A DNA stretch of 64,000 bases from Actinomadura sp. DC4 (GTDB lineage Bacteria > Actinomycetota > Actinomycetes > Streptosporangiales > Streptosporangiaceae), in NCBI RefSeq assembly GCF_030406325.1, contig NZ_JAUEQY010000016.1, forward strand, positions 124,001-188,000, written 5' to 3'. The position numbers and the translations under genes were made by a program. Every line of letters begins with the position of its first letter. Within the stretch, counting starts at the first letter, position 1. The notes under the pieces were generated by a model. That model made no database searches and was not told the origin of the DNA. It saw only the letters and a list, made by a program, of their open reading frames with translations. Below are positions 17,572-27,711 of the stretch, piece after piece.

Positions 17572-19514
17572 TCGTCCTGGCGGCCGTCGCGGTCCTGCTG
17601 CCGTTCGCCGCCGCGTTCATCGGCATGATCTTCGGGCACACGATCTCGCACCTGCTGACGCCGCTCGCCCGCCGGCTCCGCCGTCCCACGCCGGGCACGT
17701 CGGCGGGACGGGCCCGCGGCCTGGCCCGGCGGCTGCCGGCCAACGGCCCGGCCCTGGTCGCGGTGCTGCCGATCGCGGCCTCCACCGTCCTCACCGCGGT
17801 GATCGCCGTCGCGCAGTGGCAGGACCCGAAGGTCCGTACGGGCACGCTCACGCTCGTCCGGACCGGCGGTGTGCCGTTCGGCGTCGGGCTCGACGTCGAC
17901 GGGCTGTCCGCGGTCGTGGCGCTGATGGTCTGCTGCGTCGCGCTCGCCGTGCAGATCTACTCCGTCGCCTACATGCGCGACGACCCGCGCTACTCCTCCT
18001 ACGCCGCGTTCATCTCCCTGTTCACCGCGGCGATGCTGCTCGTCGTGCTGTCGGGCGACCTGCTCGTGCTGTACGTCGGCTGGGAGGTCATGGGCGTGTG
18101 CTCCTACTTCCTGATCGGCCACTACTGGCACGACCGGGCGACCTCGCGCGCGGCGGTCAAGGCCTTCCTCGTGACCCGCCTCGGCGACGTCGGCTTCCTG
18201 TTCGGCATCTTCGTCCTGGGCATGGGCGCGCACTCGTTCAACGTCCGGACCGTCCTCGCGCACGTGCCGCAGATGTCGCAGACCACGCTCCTCGCGGGCA
18301 CCCTCCTGCTGCTGTGCGGCGTGGCGGGCAAGAGCGCGCAGTTCCCCCTGCACACCTGGCTGCCGGACGCGATGGCCGGTCCGACGCCGGTCAGCGCGCT
18401 GATCCACGCCGCGACGATGGTCGCGGCCGGCATCTACGTCGTCGCCCGCCTCTACCCGGCGTTCCTGTACGCCCCGCGCTCGCTGGCCCTTCTCGGGCTG
18501 ATCTCCGCGATCTCGATGGTCGGCGCCGCGCTGGCCGCCCTCGCCCAGGAGGACCTCAAGCGGGTCCTCGCCTACTCGACGATCAGCCAGCTCGCGTACA
18601 TGGCGGGCGGCCTGGCCGTCGGCACCCGCGACGGCGCGCTGTTCCACCTGCTCGCGCACGGCGCGTTCAAGGCGCTGCTGTTCCTCGGCGCGGGCTGCGT
18701 GATCGTCGCGGTCGGCTCGAACATGCTCGGCGCGATGGGCGGCCTGCGGATCGCCATGCCGGTGACGTTCTGGTCGATGACGGTCGGTTTCGCGGCGCTG
18801 GCCGGCCTGCCGCCCGCCAGCGGCTTCTTCAGCAAGGACGCGATCCTGTCCCAGGCCTGGCACACCGCGCAGCGGCAGGGCCCCGGCACCGCCGTAGCCG
18901 GTCACCCGGCCGAGGGCATCCCGGCCTGGACCGGCTGGCTCGTCCTCGCCGCCGGGCTGCTCACCGCGGCGATCACCGCCGCGTACGCCACGCGCACCTG
19001 GCTCGTGGCGTTCTTCGGCGAGCGGCGGTCGCCCGGCGACGCACGCGAGGCGCCCGGCCTGATGCGCTGGCCGGTCGCGGCGCTGGCGATCCCCGCGCTG
19101 GTCCTCGGCTTCCTCGGGCTCGGCAGCGACCACCTGAGGCCCGAGCTCGGCATGGCGATCGTCTCCCTGCTGTTCGTCCTGGCCGGAGGCGGTGGCGTGT
19201 TCCTGGTCTGGAACCGCGACCCGGCGCTGGACCCGGTCCGGCTGCTGGGCCGGACCCGCCCGCTGCTGATGGACGGCTTCCTCGTGGACGCCGTCTACGA
19301 CGCCCTGATCGTGCGGCCGGTGCTGGCGCTCGCCCGGCTCGTCCTACGGGCCGACGCGCGGGTGGTCGACGCGGCCGTCGAGGGCACGGGACGGGGCGCG
19401 CGCGGGCTGGGCGGCCTGCTGCGCCGGACCGAGAACGGCAACCCCCAGACGTACGTCTCCGGGGTCCTGGCGGGAGTGGTGATCATCGTTCTCGCGGTGG
19501 TGGTACTCACATGA
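17568..19514 (+). CDS. nuoL: Complex I subunit L (antiporter-like)
   Basis: A 648-residue antiporter-like subunit at the distal end of the membrane arm. Visible landmarks are [20 protein letters not shown] (key Glu), [29 protein letters not shown] (in part), and [16 protein letters not shown]-type discontinuous-helix sequence (here [13 protein letters not shown]). A long amphipathic region and last helix form the C-terminus. The start is GTG at 17568, overlapping nuoK. Confidence 0.95.
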   Translation: MIVLAAVAVLLPFAAAFIGMIFGHTISHLLTPLARRLRRPTPGTSAGRARGLARRLPANGPALVAVLPIAASTVLTAVIAVAQWQDPKVRTGTLTLVRTGGVPFGVGLDVDGLSAVVALMVCCVALAVQIYSVAYMRDDPRYSSYAAFISLFTAAMLLVVLSGDLLVLYVGWEVMGVCSYFLIGHYWHDRATSRAAVKAFLVTRLGDVGFLFGIFVLGMGAHSFNVRTVLAHVPQMSQTTLLAGTLLLLCGVAGKSAQFPLHTWLPDAMAGPTPVSALIHAATMVAAGIYVVARLYPAFLYAPRSLALLGLISAISMVGAALAALAQEDLKRVLAYSTISQLAYMAGGLAVGTRDGALFHLLAHGAFKALLFLGAGCVIVAVGSNMLGAMGGLRIAMPVTFWSMTVGFAALAGLPPASGFFSKDAILSQAWHTAQRQGPGTAVAGHPAEGIPAWTGWLVLAAGLLTAAITAAYATRTWLVAFFGERRSPGDAREAPGLMRWPVAALAIPALVLGFLGLGSDHLRPELGMAIVSLLFVLAGGGGVFLVWNRDPALDPVRLLGRTRPLLMDGFLVDAVYDALIVRPVLALARLVLRADARVVDAAVEGTGRGARGLGGLLRRTENGNPQTYVSGVLAGVVIIVLAVVVLT

Positions 19515-21046
19515 TCCTGGTCGCGATGCTGGCCGTGCCCTTCCTCGGGGCGCTGCTGACGATGATCTCGCCGACGGGGAGCCAGCCGCGGCTGACCCGG
19601 CTGGCGCGGCTGCACGGCCTGTTGTTCTCCGCGGTCACGCTGGTGCTGGCCCTCGTGGCGGCGGCGACGTTCGACTACGGACGGCGCGGCCCGCAGCTCG
19701 GCGTGAACCACGAGTGGGCGGCCTCCATCGGGCTCCGCTTCCACCTCGGGGTGGACGGCATCTCCCTGCCGCTGATCGTGCTGACCGCGGCGCTGACCTT
19801 CCTGTGCATGGTCTACACGGCGCGGGTGCTGCCCGCGAGTGACGAGGCCGGCGTGGCGTCCGCCCGCGGCCTGGTCGGGCTGATGCTGATGCTCGAGGTC
19901 GGCATGCTCGGCACCTTCGTGTCCCTCGACCTCGTGCTGTTCTTCGTGTTCTTCGAGGTCGTCCTCATCCCGATGTACTTCGTGATCGCCTACTGGGGCG
20001 GCAGCCCCGGGAGGCGCGAGCGCGCGCGGGCCGCGGCGACCAAGTTCATCCTCTACACGCTGCTGGGCTCCGGCTTCCTCCTCGTCGGCATCCTGCTGAT
20101 CGCGGTCCACGCGCACACGCTCGACATGACGACGCTCGCCACCCGGCACGGCGCCGGCCTGTCCCACGGCGTGCAGCTCACGGCGTTCGCGCTGCTCGGG
20201 ATCGGGTTCGCGGTCAAGACGCCGATGTGGCCCCTGCACACCTGGCTGCCGGACGCGCACACCGAGGCGCCCACGGTCGGATCGGTGCTGCTGGCCGGCG
20301 TGCTCCTGAAGATGGGCACGTACGGCTTCATCCGCATCGCGGTCCCGGCCGCCCCGGAGGGCGCGAAGACGCTCGCGCCCGTGCTCGGCCTGCTCGCCGT
20401 CGTCGGGATCATCTACGGCGCGCTCGCCTGCCTCGCGCAGCGCGACCTGAAGCGCATGATCGCCTACTCCTCGATCGGCCACATGGGCTTCGTGCTGCTC
20501 GGCATCGCGACCCTCACGCCGGTCGGGCTCAACGCCGCGCTCTTCGGCAACGTCGCGCACGGCCTGATCACCGGCCTGCTGTTCTTCATCGCGGGCTCGA
20601 TCAAGGAGCGCTACGGCACCGGCGACCTGGACGCGCTCGGCGGCGGCATGCTCGCCAAGGCGCCCTACCTCGCCTCGATCCTGACCTTCGCCTCGGTGGC
20701 GAGCCTGGGCCTGCCCGGCCTGGCCGGTTTCTGGGGCGAGATGCTGGCGCTGCTCGGCGCGTACCAGCCGCACGCCGGCCTGCCGCGCGCGACGTTCGTG
20801 ACGTTCATGGCGCTGGGCGGCCTCGGCGCCGTGCTCACCGCCGCGTACTTCCTGCGGATGCTGTCGCGCCTCACCCACGGCCCGGTCTCCGAGCGCTGGG
20901 TGCGCACGAGGTTCGCCGACGTGCGCTCGTACGAGCTGCTCGCCTGGACCCCCCTCATCACGGCGACGCTGTTCATCGGGCTGTGGCCGAAGACGCTCCT
21001 CACCCTCACCGACGGCGCCGTACGCGTGCTCCTGGGGGGCCGATGA
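19511..21046 (+). CDS. nuoM: Complex I subunit M (antiporter-like)
   Basis: A 511-residue proton-channel subunit. Landmarks are FFVFFEVVLIPMYFVIAYWG (key Glu), [20 protein letters not shown] and LAQRDLKRMIAYSSIGHMGF. ATG at 19511 overlaps the nuoL stop by four bases. About 64 bases then separate it from nuoN, containing the short repeat GAGCGAAGCGAGCGAA, so nuoN has its own ribosome site. Confidence 0.95.
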   Translation: MILVAMLAVPFLGALLTMISPTGSQPRLTRLARLHGLLFSAVTLVLALVAAATFDYGRRGPQLGVNHEWAASIGLRFHLGVDGISLPLIVLTAALTFLCMVYTARVLPASDEAGVASARGLVGLMLMLEVGMLGTFVSLDLVLFFVFFEVVLIPMYFVIAYWGGSPGRRERARAAATKFILYTLLGSGFLLVGILLIAVHAHTLDMTTLATRHGAGLSHGVQLTAFALLGIGFAVKTPMWPLHTWLPDAHTEAPTVGSVLLAGVLLKMGTYGFIRIAVPAAPEGAKTLAPVLGLLAVVGIIYGALACLAQRDLKRMIAYSSIGHMGFVLLGIATLTPVGLNAALFGNVAHGLITGLLFFIAGSIKERYGTGDLDALGGGMLAKAPYLASILTFASVASLGLPGLAGFWGEMLALLGAYQPHAGLPRATFVTFMALGGLGAVLTAAYFLRMLSRLTHGPVSERWVRTRFADVRSYELLAWTPLITATLFIGLWPKTLLTLTDGAVRVLLGGR

Positions 21047-21110
21047 CCGAGCGAAGCGAGCGAATCGACGAGCACGCTCCCCTGGTCACTCCTCCGACGA
21101 AGGAGGATTC

Positions 21111-22550
21111 ATGATCCAGTCGATCGACTACCTCGCGCTCCTGCCGACGCTGATCGTCGCGGTCGGCTCGATCGTGGTGCTGCTGGCGGACGCGTTCGGG
21201 CTGTCCCGGCGGCTGATCGGGCTCCTGACCCTGGTCGCGCTCGTCGCTGCGACCGTCGCGCTCGCGCCCGCTCACGGCCGTACGACCTTCTGCACCGGAA
21301 GGTCCTGCTCCTACGCCGCCGACGACTTCGCCACGCTCTTCCAGGCGATCGTGCTGCTCGCGGCGGTCGTGGTCGTCCTGCTGTCGCACGGGGAGATGCG
21401 GCGGTCGGCGTTGCCGGCCGGGGAGTACCACTTCCTGCTGCTCGCCGCGCTCGCCGGCGCGCTGCTGCTGGCCGCAGGGCGTGACCTGATCACGCTCGTC
21501 GTCGCGCTGGAGACGCTGTCGCTACCGGTGTTCGCCCTCGTGGCCCTGCGCCGGCACGACGGGGTGGCGAGCGAGGCGGCGCTCAAGCTCTTCCTCGTGT
21601 CCGTCGTGTCCTCGGCCGTCACGCTGTTCGGCATCAGCCTGGTGTACGGCGTGACCGGCGCGATGTACCTCGACCAGGTGGCCACCGGGCTCGCGCACCT
21701 GCCGCCGGACCTCAAGCCGGTCGCGGCGGCGGGCATCGTCGCGGTGATCGCCGGGTTCGGCTTCAAGGTCGCCGCGGTGCCGTTCCACTTCTGGGCGCCG
21801 GACGTCTACCAGGGCGCGCCGCTGCCGGTCGCGGCGTTCCTGTCGGTCGTGTCGAAGGCGGGCGGCTTCGCCGGCCTGACCGTGATCCTCACGGTCGGCT
21901 TCTGGCCGATGGGCGGCACCTGGGGCCCGCTGCTGGGCGTGCTGGCGGCGGCCACGATGACGCTCGGCAACCTCCTCGCGCTCCGGCAGCGCGACGCCGT
22001 ACGACTGCTGGCGTGGTCGTCGGTGGCGCAGTCGGGCTACATGCTGGCTCCGCTGGCCGGCGGCTCGCGGGTCCGCCCGCACGACTGGATGACCGCCACG
22101 GCGGCCTACGTCGCGATGTACGCGATCATGAATATCGGGGCCTTCGCGGTGGTGACCGTCGTGGCGCGCCGCGGTCGGCGGCAGCTCGCCGACTACCGCG
22201 GACTGGCCCGATCCAACCCGGGCACCGCCACGGCGCTCGCGTTCTTCCTCATCTGCCTGGCGGGCCTGCCGCCGGGCGTCATGGGGCTGTTCGCCAAGGT
22301 GGTGGTCTTCCGCGCCGCGATCGGCGGGGCGGCCACCTGGCTCGCGGTGGTCATGGCGGTGAACACCGTGCTCGGCCTCTACTACTACCTGAGCTGGGCG
22401 GCACGGCTCTTCGCGCCGGCCGAACGGCCCGGGACCATTCGGGTCGGCCGTGCCGCGGGCATCGCCATCGCGGTGTCCCTGGCCGGGGCCGTCGTCGTTT
22501 CCGTCGCTCCCGAGCTGGTTCTCCACGCGGCGGCGCTCGCTGTTCCCTGA
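21111..22550 (+). CDS. nuoN: Complex I subunit N (antiporter-like)
   Basis: A 479-residue third antiporter-like subunit and the last gene of the cluster. It has the helix-5 Glu in LVVALETLSLPVFALVAL, KVAAVPFHFWAPDVYQGAPL and RQRDAVRLLAWSSVAQSGYM. The start is ATG at 21111, preceded by GAAGGAGG. There is no nuoD, E, F or G anywhere in the window. Confidence 0.95.
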   Translation: MIQSIDYLALLPTLIVAVGSIVVLLADAFGLSRRLIGLLTLVALVAATVALAPAHGRTTFCTGRSCSYAADDFATLFQAIVLLAAVVVVLLSHGEMRRSALPAGEYHFLLLAALAGALLLAAGRDLITLVVALETLSLPVFALVALRRHDGVASEAALKLFLVSVVSSAVTLFGISLVYGVTGAMYLDQVATGLAHLPPDLKPVAAAGIVAVIAGFGFKVAAVPFHFWAPDVYQGAPLPVAAFLSVVSKAGGFAGLTVILTVGFWPMGGTWGPLLGVLAAATMTLGNLLALRQRDAVRLLAWSSVAQSGYMLAPLAGGSRVRPHDWMTATAAYVAMYAIMNIGAFAVVTVVARRGRRQLADYRGLARSNPGTATALAFFLICLAGLPPGVMGLFAKVVVFRAAIGGAATWLAVVMAVNTVLGLYYYLSWAARLFAPAERPGTIRVGRAAGIAIAVSLAGAVVVSVAPELVLHAAALAVP

Positions 22551-22617
22551 ATCTCGTTCGGGAACATTTCTCCTGGTCAGCCCGTTGGATAAGGGGGACT
22601 CTGGGGAGGGTGTCTAG

Positions 22618-23472
22618 GTGCGGTTCAATGGCGTCCGTACAACGGTCCTGCTCGTCGCGCTCTCGGCGCTGATAGTCCTGGTAGGCGGCGCGCTCGGCGG
22701 GCGTACCGGCCTGTTCGTCGCGGTTCTGATAGCGCTCGTCACCAACGGCGTCGCCTATTTCGCGAGTGACCGGATCGCCCTTTCGGCAATGCGCGCGCGG
22801 CAGGTCAGTGAGGTCGAACAGCCCGCCATTTACCGAATCGTCCGCGAACTCTCGACCGCCGCGCGCCGCCCGATGCCGCGGCTGTTCGTCTCTCCGACCA
22901 CGGCGCCCAACGCCTTCGCCACCGGCCGCAACCCGCGCAACGCGGCGGTCTGCTGCACGATGGGCATCCTGGAGATCCTCGACGAGCGCGAGCTGCGCGC
23001 GGTGCTCGCGCACGAGCTGTCCCACGTCTACAACCGCGACATCCTGATCTCCTCGGTGGCCGGGGCGCTGGCCGCGGTGGTCACCTTGGCGGCCAACCTC
23101 GCGTGGTTCCTGCCGTTCGGCAACTCCGACGACGACGACGGCGGCATCGTCGGCGCGCTGCTGCTGCTCATCCTCGGCCCGCTCGCGGCGGCGATCGTGC
23201 AGCTGGCCATCAGCCGCACCCGCGAATACCAGGCGGACGCCTCCGGCGCGCAGCTCAGCGGCGACCCGCTGGCCCTGGCGTCGGCCCTGCGCGAGATCGA
23301 GGCCGGCACCCGCCGGCTGCCGCTGCCCGAGGACGGGCGGCTCGCCTCGGTCGGCCACCTGATGATCGCCAACCCGTTCCGCGGCGAGGGCGTCGTACGC
23401 CTCTTCTCCACCCACCCGCCGATCGGCGAGCGCATCGCCCGCCTGGAGCAGATGGCCGGCTACCGCCGCTGA
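22618..23472 (+). CDS. htpX: HtpX-type M48 membrane zinc metalloprotease
   Basis: A 284-residue integral membrane protease. Two N-terminal helices precede the zinc motif HELSH (about residues 131-135); the third ligand is Glu in REYQADASG, and two more helices lie between them. HtpX degrades misfolded membrane proteins from the cytoplasmic side. It starts with GTG 67 bases past nuoN, so it could be co-transcribed with the complex I genes, fitting a quality-control role, though it is also found alone in other genomes. Confidence 0.93.
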   Translation: MRFNGVRTTVLLVALSALIVLVGGALGGRTGLFVAVLIALVTNGVAYFASDRIALSAMRARQVSEVEQPAIYRIVRELSTAARRPMPRLFVSPTTAPNAFATGRNPRNAAVCCTMGILEILDERELRAVLAHELSHVYNRDILISSVAGALAAVVTLAANLAWFLPFGNSDDDDGGIVGALLLLILGPLAAAIVQLAISRTREYQADASGAQLSGDPLALASALREIEAGTRRLPLPEDGRLASVGHLMIANPFRGEGVVRLFSTHPPIGERIARLEQMAGYRR

Positions 23473-23478
23473 CGCCGG

Positions 23479-24459
23479 TCAGACGGTGATGGCGACCTTG
23501 CCCCGGGCGTGGCCGCGCTCGACGTAACGCAGCGCCTCGGGGATCTCGGCGAACGGGTACGTCCGGTCGATGACGGGTGTGACCTGCTCCTTGTCCATGA
23601 GCTCCGCCAGGATCCGCAGGTCCCCGGAGTTGGGCTTCCAGCTGACCGTGGCGATGCGGTGGCCGACGAAGGGGGCGGCCAGCGCTCCGCGAAGAACCTG
23701 CGTCGCCGGGCCGAGCAGGCCGCCACGGGCCGCGGCGATGCCGCCCACGATCACGAGCGTCCCGCGGGAGGTCAGGGAGCGCCGCAGCTCCGCCAGCGAC
23801 CGGTTGCCCACGTTGTCCAGGAGCAGGTCGTACCGCCCCTCCCGCTCGGTGAAGTCCTCGCGCGTGTAGTCCACGACGTCGTCCGCGCCCAGGGAACGGA
23901 CCAGTTCGACGTTGCGGGTGCTGCACACGCCGGTGACCTCGGCTCCGAACGTCTTGGCGAGCTGGACGGCGAACGTGCCGATGCCGCCGGAGGCCCCGTT
24001 GACGAGAACCCGCTGTCCGGCCGAGATCCTCCCCACGTCGCGCAGCCCCTGCAGTGCGGTGTGCGCGGCCATCGACACCGAGGCCGCCTGTTCGAAGGTG
24101 AGACGGGCGGGCTTTTGGGCCAGCCTGTTCTGCGGGACGGCTACGGTCTCGGCGAACGAGCCCAGCCGGACCTCTCCGAAGACCTCGTCGCCGGGTCGGA
24201 GCCCGGTCACCTCCTCGCCCACCCGCTCGACGACGCCGGCGAGGTCGGCGCCGAGGACCAGGCCCGGTTTCGGCCGCCGTAGGCCGACGCTCAGCCGTAC
24301 GAGCTTCGGGTCGGCTCGCATGTGGCGCCAGTCGTAGGGGTTGACGGACGCCGCCCGTACTCGCACGAGCACTTCGTCCCCGGCGATGCCAGGTTCGTCG
24401 ACGTCTTTGAGAGTCAGCACGTCAGGCGGGCCGTAACGGTCCCAGCTCCAGGCTTTCAC
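23479..24459 (-). CDS. NAD(P)-dependent zinc-independent alcohol dehydrogenase-like reductase (MDR)
   Basis: A 326-residue medium-chain reductase/quinone oxidoreductase. The N-terminal GroES-like part includes VLVRVRAASVNPYDW; the Rossmann motif is NGASGGIGTFAVQLAKTFGA. It lacks the structural-zinc cysteine block, so it belongs to the QOR-like branch. Three phased operator repeats lie 20 bases upstream and a TetR gene sits just beyond in the same orientation, so it is probably repressed by that TetR and induced by a reactive carbonyl or quinone. Confidence 0.9.
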   Translation of the reverse strand: MKAWSWDRYGPPDVLTLKDVDEPGIAGDEVLVRVRAASVNPYDWRHMRADPKLVRLSVGLRRPKPGLVLGADLAGVVERVGEEVTGLRPGDEVFGEVRLGSFAETVAVPQNRLAQKPARLTFEQAASVSMAAHTALQGLRDVGRISAGQRVLVNGASGGIGTFAVQLAKTFGAEVTGVCSTRNVELVRSLGADDVVDYTREDFTEREGRYDLLLDNVGNRSLAELRRSLTSRGTLVIVGGIAAARGGLLGPATQVLRGALAAPFVGHRIATVSWKPNSGDLRILAELMDKEQVTPVIDRTYPFAEIPEALRYVERGHARGKVAITV

Positions 24460-24478
24460 GGCGTCTTTCTCCTTCTCG

Positions 24479-24526
24479 TACGACGTAAGGTAATCATACG
24501 CCGTAAGGCTATCGTACGGCGTAAGG
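24479..24526. promoter_or_regulatory. Three phased palindromic operators upstream of the MDR gene
   Basis: TACGACGTAAGG, TACGCCGTAAGG and TACGGCGTAAGG begin at 24479, 24497 and 24515, an exact 18-bp period. Each contains the odd palindrome TACG-N-CGTA. They lie between the MDR gene (start 24459) and the stop of the TetR gene. TetR-family dimers often bind such palindromes, and the triple site suggests cooperative repression. The intervals are also much more AT-rich than the coding DNA around them. Confidence 0.7.
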
Positions 24527-24555
24527 AAGTCAAGGTCGGAAAAAGAGGTGAGACG

Positions 24556-25272
24556 TCAGGCGGTGGCGGCGCGGCGCCGTTCCAGCCCTTCGAGGATCAG
24601 GTCGAGCGCGAACTCGAACTCGAACTGGTCGTCACAAAAGCCCAGGGTGCCGTCCGGGTCGTCGTGGATGGCGTCCGCCAGCATCCCGACGATGTTCGGG
24701 AACCGGTCGGCCATCTGCTCCATCATCGCGGCGGCCTCGGCGTTCGCGTTCTGGCCGCTGTCGGGCTGGAACAGCTCCTGGGCGAACCCGAGGGCACGGC
24801 TGCCCAGGACGTGCAGCGCGCGGTGGGCCAGGTCGAAGGAGAACCCGCCCGCCCGGAGGATGGCGATGACGTGGTCGAAGTAGGCGATGACGAACGGGCT
24901 CGTGGTGGTGCGGGTCTCGAGGACCTGCGGAGCCCAGCGGTGGCGAAGGAAGACCTCACGGGCGGCGAGGATCCGCGCGCGCAGCGCCGCCTGCCAGTCC
25001 TCCTCCGGGGACGGAGCCTCGACCCCGTCCACCGCCGCCATGATCTCTCCCAGGATCACCTCGACGACGCCGTCGAAGACGGCCTCCTTGTTGGCGACGT
25101 GGTGGTACAGCGACATCGCCTCGACCCCGACCTCCTGCGCGAGCCGGCGCATGGTGAGCGCGTCGAGACCGTCACGGTCGGCGAGCCCCACGGCGGCGCG
25201 GAGCACCCGCCTCCGGCTCAGCGGAACACGGGGCTGCTCGGTCGACTCGTCGGCGTCGGTCCACAGGGTCAC
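24556..25272 (-). CDS. TetR-family repressor with TetR_C domain
   Basis: A 238-residue repressor. The N-terminal HTH is LTMRRLAQEVGVEAMSLYHHVANKEA (about 40-65). The C-terminal part (ALRARILAAREVFLRHRWAPQVL, then LGSRALGFAQELF) is the tetracycline-repressor-like ligand domain. It ends 30 bases before the triple operator and is transcribed in the same direction as the MDR reductase, its probable target. The ligand is unknown. Confidence 0.9.
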   Translation of the reverse strand: MTLWTDADESTEQPRVPLSRRRVLRAAVGLADRDGLDALTMRRLAQEVGVEAMSLYHHVANKEAVFDGVVEVILGEIMAAVDGVEAPSPEEDWQAALRARILAAREVFLRHRWAPQVLETRTTTSPFVIAYFDHVIAILRAGGFSFDLAHRALHVLGSRALGFAQELFQPDSGQNANAEAAAMMEQMADRFPNIVGMLADAIHDDPDGTLGFCDDQFEFEFALDLILEGLERRRAATA

Positions 25273-25328
25273 GGATCTTCCTCCCGGCGCACTCTACCCG
25301 TACACGGTAAGTCTGCCCCGGTCCGAGC

Positions 25329-26783
25329 TCACTGCCGGTTGACGGCGCGGGTGACGCCGGCGACGACCGTCGTCGCCAGGACCCAGCCGGCCGCGATCAG
25401 CAGGTACGCCAGCCACTGGTACGCGCCGTGCGGGTTGAAGGCCTTCTCCTGGCCGAAGTCGATGATCGGCAGGAGCAGGTCGAGGGTGTAGACGGCCGCG
25501 TGGAAGTCCGGTCCCTTGGCAGGTTCGGCGGCCTGCGGGTGGTGCAGCCCGTACACGACAGTGCCGGCGACCAGGAGGGCCACGAGCCAGGCCATCGCCC
25601 GGGTCGGCCGGAACCCGTACCCGACCGTGGCGTCCTGGACGTGCCCCCAGGCCTTGGCGTACCAGGACAGCGTCCTGCGGTGGCGGCGCTGCTTGGCGAG
25701 CTGTACGGCACGCGCCCCGGCGTCGTCGCCGATCCGTCGGTACGCGGCGGCGAGCTGTTCGTACGCGTGCGGCACGTAGCCCTCGTCGTCGCGCTCAAGG
25801 AGTTCCAGCCGCTCGCCGGCGGCCAGCGCGGGGGCGAGCGAGCCGTACGTGAGGCCGTCGATGCGCACGCGGTCCGGCCACACCTCCGGAGTGGCGTGGA
25901 TGAGCTCGAACGTGGAGCGGCGCAGGTTGACCAGGCCATCGATCGGGGCGGCGTCGCGCAGCCACAGCTCGCCCGCGGTGCAGCTGCTGGCCCGCAGCGC
26001 GACGCCGCCGGGGCTGGACAGGCGCGCGCCGGTGAGGTCGACCTGGCCGGGAAACGTGGAGCCGCGCAGGCTGACCCGGCCCGTCGCGCGGAGCCGTCGC
26101 GCGCTGAGGTTGGAGCCGATGGTGAGGCTCTCGGCCTTCAGCGCCGTCCCTGCGGAGGCGTCCAGGGTGGCGTCGTCCAGGGTGATCGCGCCGGCGACCC
26201 GGGCGCCGTTCAGGTCGACCTCGCCCTGGACGGTCAGGCCCGGGGCCCAGAGGTCGTCACCGATGACGGCTTGGTAGAGCTGGAGGGCGGCGGTCTTGTC
26301 CCCGCCGAGGTGCGCGCGGTCGAGGAAGACGGCTCCGGAGATCTTCGCGCCGCCGAGCTGGATCTCGCCGGGGACGCGGCAGTCGGTGAGGCGCAGCACG
26401 CCGCCGACCTGGAGGGTGGCGGCGGTCAGGCCCGGCAGCCAGGACTCGCTGAGGTTGAGCTGGCGGAGCTTCGCGCCGTAGAGGACGGGGGCCTTCTCGA
26501 AGTGGCAGCCCCACAGGCGGATCGCTTGCTCGGCCGTGGCGTACTGCAGGTCGAGCGTGCCGGTGACACGGGCGCCGGAGAGGCGGAGCGCGGCGACCTC
26601 GCCCTCCCCGGCCGGGACGCCGAGCAGCAGCGCTCTGAGCACCTTCGCCCGTACGGTCCGCTCCGGTCCCCAGTCGCCGCCGTGCTCCGGTTCGTCGCCG
26701 GCCTGGCGGAGGTCGACTACCGCGCCCGTCGGGAACGCCCGCCACAGCCGGCGCTCGGCGGGGGTCAGGTCGGTGATCTCCAT
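25329..26783 (-). CDS. Beta-helix/pentapeptide-like protein with C-terminal membrane segments
   Basis: A 484-residue protein. Residues about 60-300 consist of quasi-repeats with small and hydrophobic residues at fixed spacing (LRLSGARVTGTLDLQYA, INLSESW-like and VDLNGARVAGAITLDDA segments), predicting a right-handed beta-helix like pentapeptide proteins. About 340-380 is an alpha-helical TPR-like stretch (YEQLAAAYRRIGDDAGARAV). Two or three membrane helices end the protein. Homologues are sometimes labelled oxidoreductase, but no cofactor motif is visible, so I do not accept that. Confidence 0.75.
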   Translation of the reverse strand: MEITDLTPAERRLWRAFPTGAVVDLRQAGDEPEHGGDWGPERTVRAKVLRALLLGVPAGEGEVAALRLSGARVTGTLDLQYATAEQAIRLWGCHFEKAPVLYGAKLRQLNLSESWLPGLTAATLQVGGVLRLTDCRVPGEIQLGGAKISGAVFLDRAHLGGDKTAALQLYQAVIGDDLWAPGLTVQGEVDLNGARVAGAITLDDATLDASAGTALKAESLTIGSNLSARRLRATGRVSLRGSTFPGQVDLTGARLSSPGGVALRASSCTAGELWLRDAAPIDGLVNLRRSTFELIHATPEVWPDRVRIDGLTYGSLAPALAAGERLELLERDDEGYVPHAYEQLAAAYRRIGDDAGARAVQLAKQRRHRRTLSWYAKAWGHVQDATVGYGFRPTRAMAWLVALLVAGTVVYGLHHPQAAEPAKGPDFHAAVYTLDLLLPIIDFGQEKAFNPHGAYQWLAYLLIAAGWVLATTVVAGVTRAVNRQ

Positions 26784-26828
26784 CGGCCGGACCTTCTCGC
26801 GCCCGCGGTCACGCTGTCAACGCACGGC

Positions 26829-27695
26829 TCAACGGACGTCCAGGACCGCCTTCCCGCGTACGCGCCGGGACAGCAGCGCGTCCGCGGCCTCCGCCGCCCG
26901 CTCCCACGGGCCGCGCCAGCCGATCTGCGGGTCGAGCCCGCCGTCGGCCAGTAGCCCGGCGAGGTAGGCGAGGTCGGGGCCGAACGGCGTACGTACGGTG
27001 AAGGGCTCCAGCCGGCGCCCGCCGCCGCGCAGGCGCTCGGCCTCGAAGTCGATCGTCGTCGCCTCCCCGGATGCCTTGCCGATGCTCTGGAGGCTCCCGC
27101 CCTCTTCGAGGAGGGCGAAGGCCTCGGCCAGTAGGGGGCCGCCGACGTTGTCGAGGACGCCGAAGACCGGTTCGGCGAGGTCGGCCAGGCCGGAGATGAC
27201 CTCCGCGGCGCCGAGTTCGGCCAGTCCCTCTCCGCGCGAGGCGCAGGCCACGACCTCGGCGCCCGCGCGCGCCGCGAGCTGGACCGCGAACCGGCCGACG
27301 CCGCCCGAGGCCCCGGTGACGAGCACCCGCCGGCCGAGCACCGCGCCCAGCCGCCGTACGGCCTGGAGCGCGGTGACCCCCGCGACCGGCAGCGTGCTCG
27401 CGGCGCCGAGGTCCACCCCGTCGGGCACGACGGCGAGGTCGGCGGTCCCCGCGGCGCGCAGCTCGGCCCAGCCGCCGTTCCAGCCGAACGTCGTGACCCT
27501 CGCGCCGGGCGGCGGACCGGAGCCGTCGGCGGCGGCCGTGATCACCACCCCGGCCGCGTCCCAGCCCGGGAACGTCCCGTACGCGAGTTCGCCGAAGTTC
27601 AGCGAGATCGCGTGGACCTCGACCAGAGCCTGGGAGTCGCTGGGCGTGGGTTCGTCCACCTCGGTCAGACGGAGTCCGTCGACGAGTGCGCGCAT
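26829..27695 (-). CDS. Zinc-binding-dehydrogenase-family (MDR) reductase
   Basis: A 288-residue medium-chain reductase, shorter than usual. The Rossmann motif is [22 protein letters not shown]. The N-terminal GroES-like domain ([17 protein letters not shown]) is trimmed and has no zinc ligands. It lies 16 bases downstream of the F420-type oxidoreductase and is probably co-transcribed with it. The substrate is unknown. Confidence 0.88.
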   Translation of the reverse strand: MRALVDGLRLTEVDEPTPSDSQALVEVHAISLNFGELAYGTFPGWDAAGVVITAAADGSGPPPGARVTTFGWNGGWAELRAAGTADLAVVPDGVDLGAASTLPVAGVTALQAVRRLGAVLGRRVLVTGASGGVGRFAVQLAARAGAEVVACASRGEGLAELGAAEVISGLADLAEPVFGVLDNVGGPLLAEAFALLEEGGSLQSIGKASGEATTIDFEAERLRGGGRRLEPFTVRTPFGPDLAYLAGLLADGGLDPQIGWRGPWERAAEAADALLSRRVRGKAVLDVR

Positions 27696-27711
27696 GGGGC
27701 GGTCCTCTCTC

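Noticed and set aside
25329-26783. Oxidoreductase function for the beta-helix-like membrane protein
   Set aside because: No nucleotide- or metal-binding motif is present; the repeats predict a structural beta-helix.
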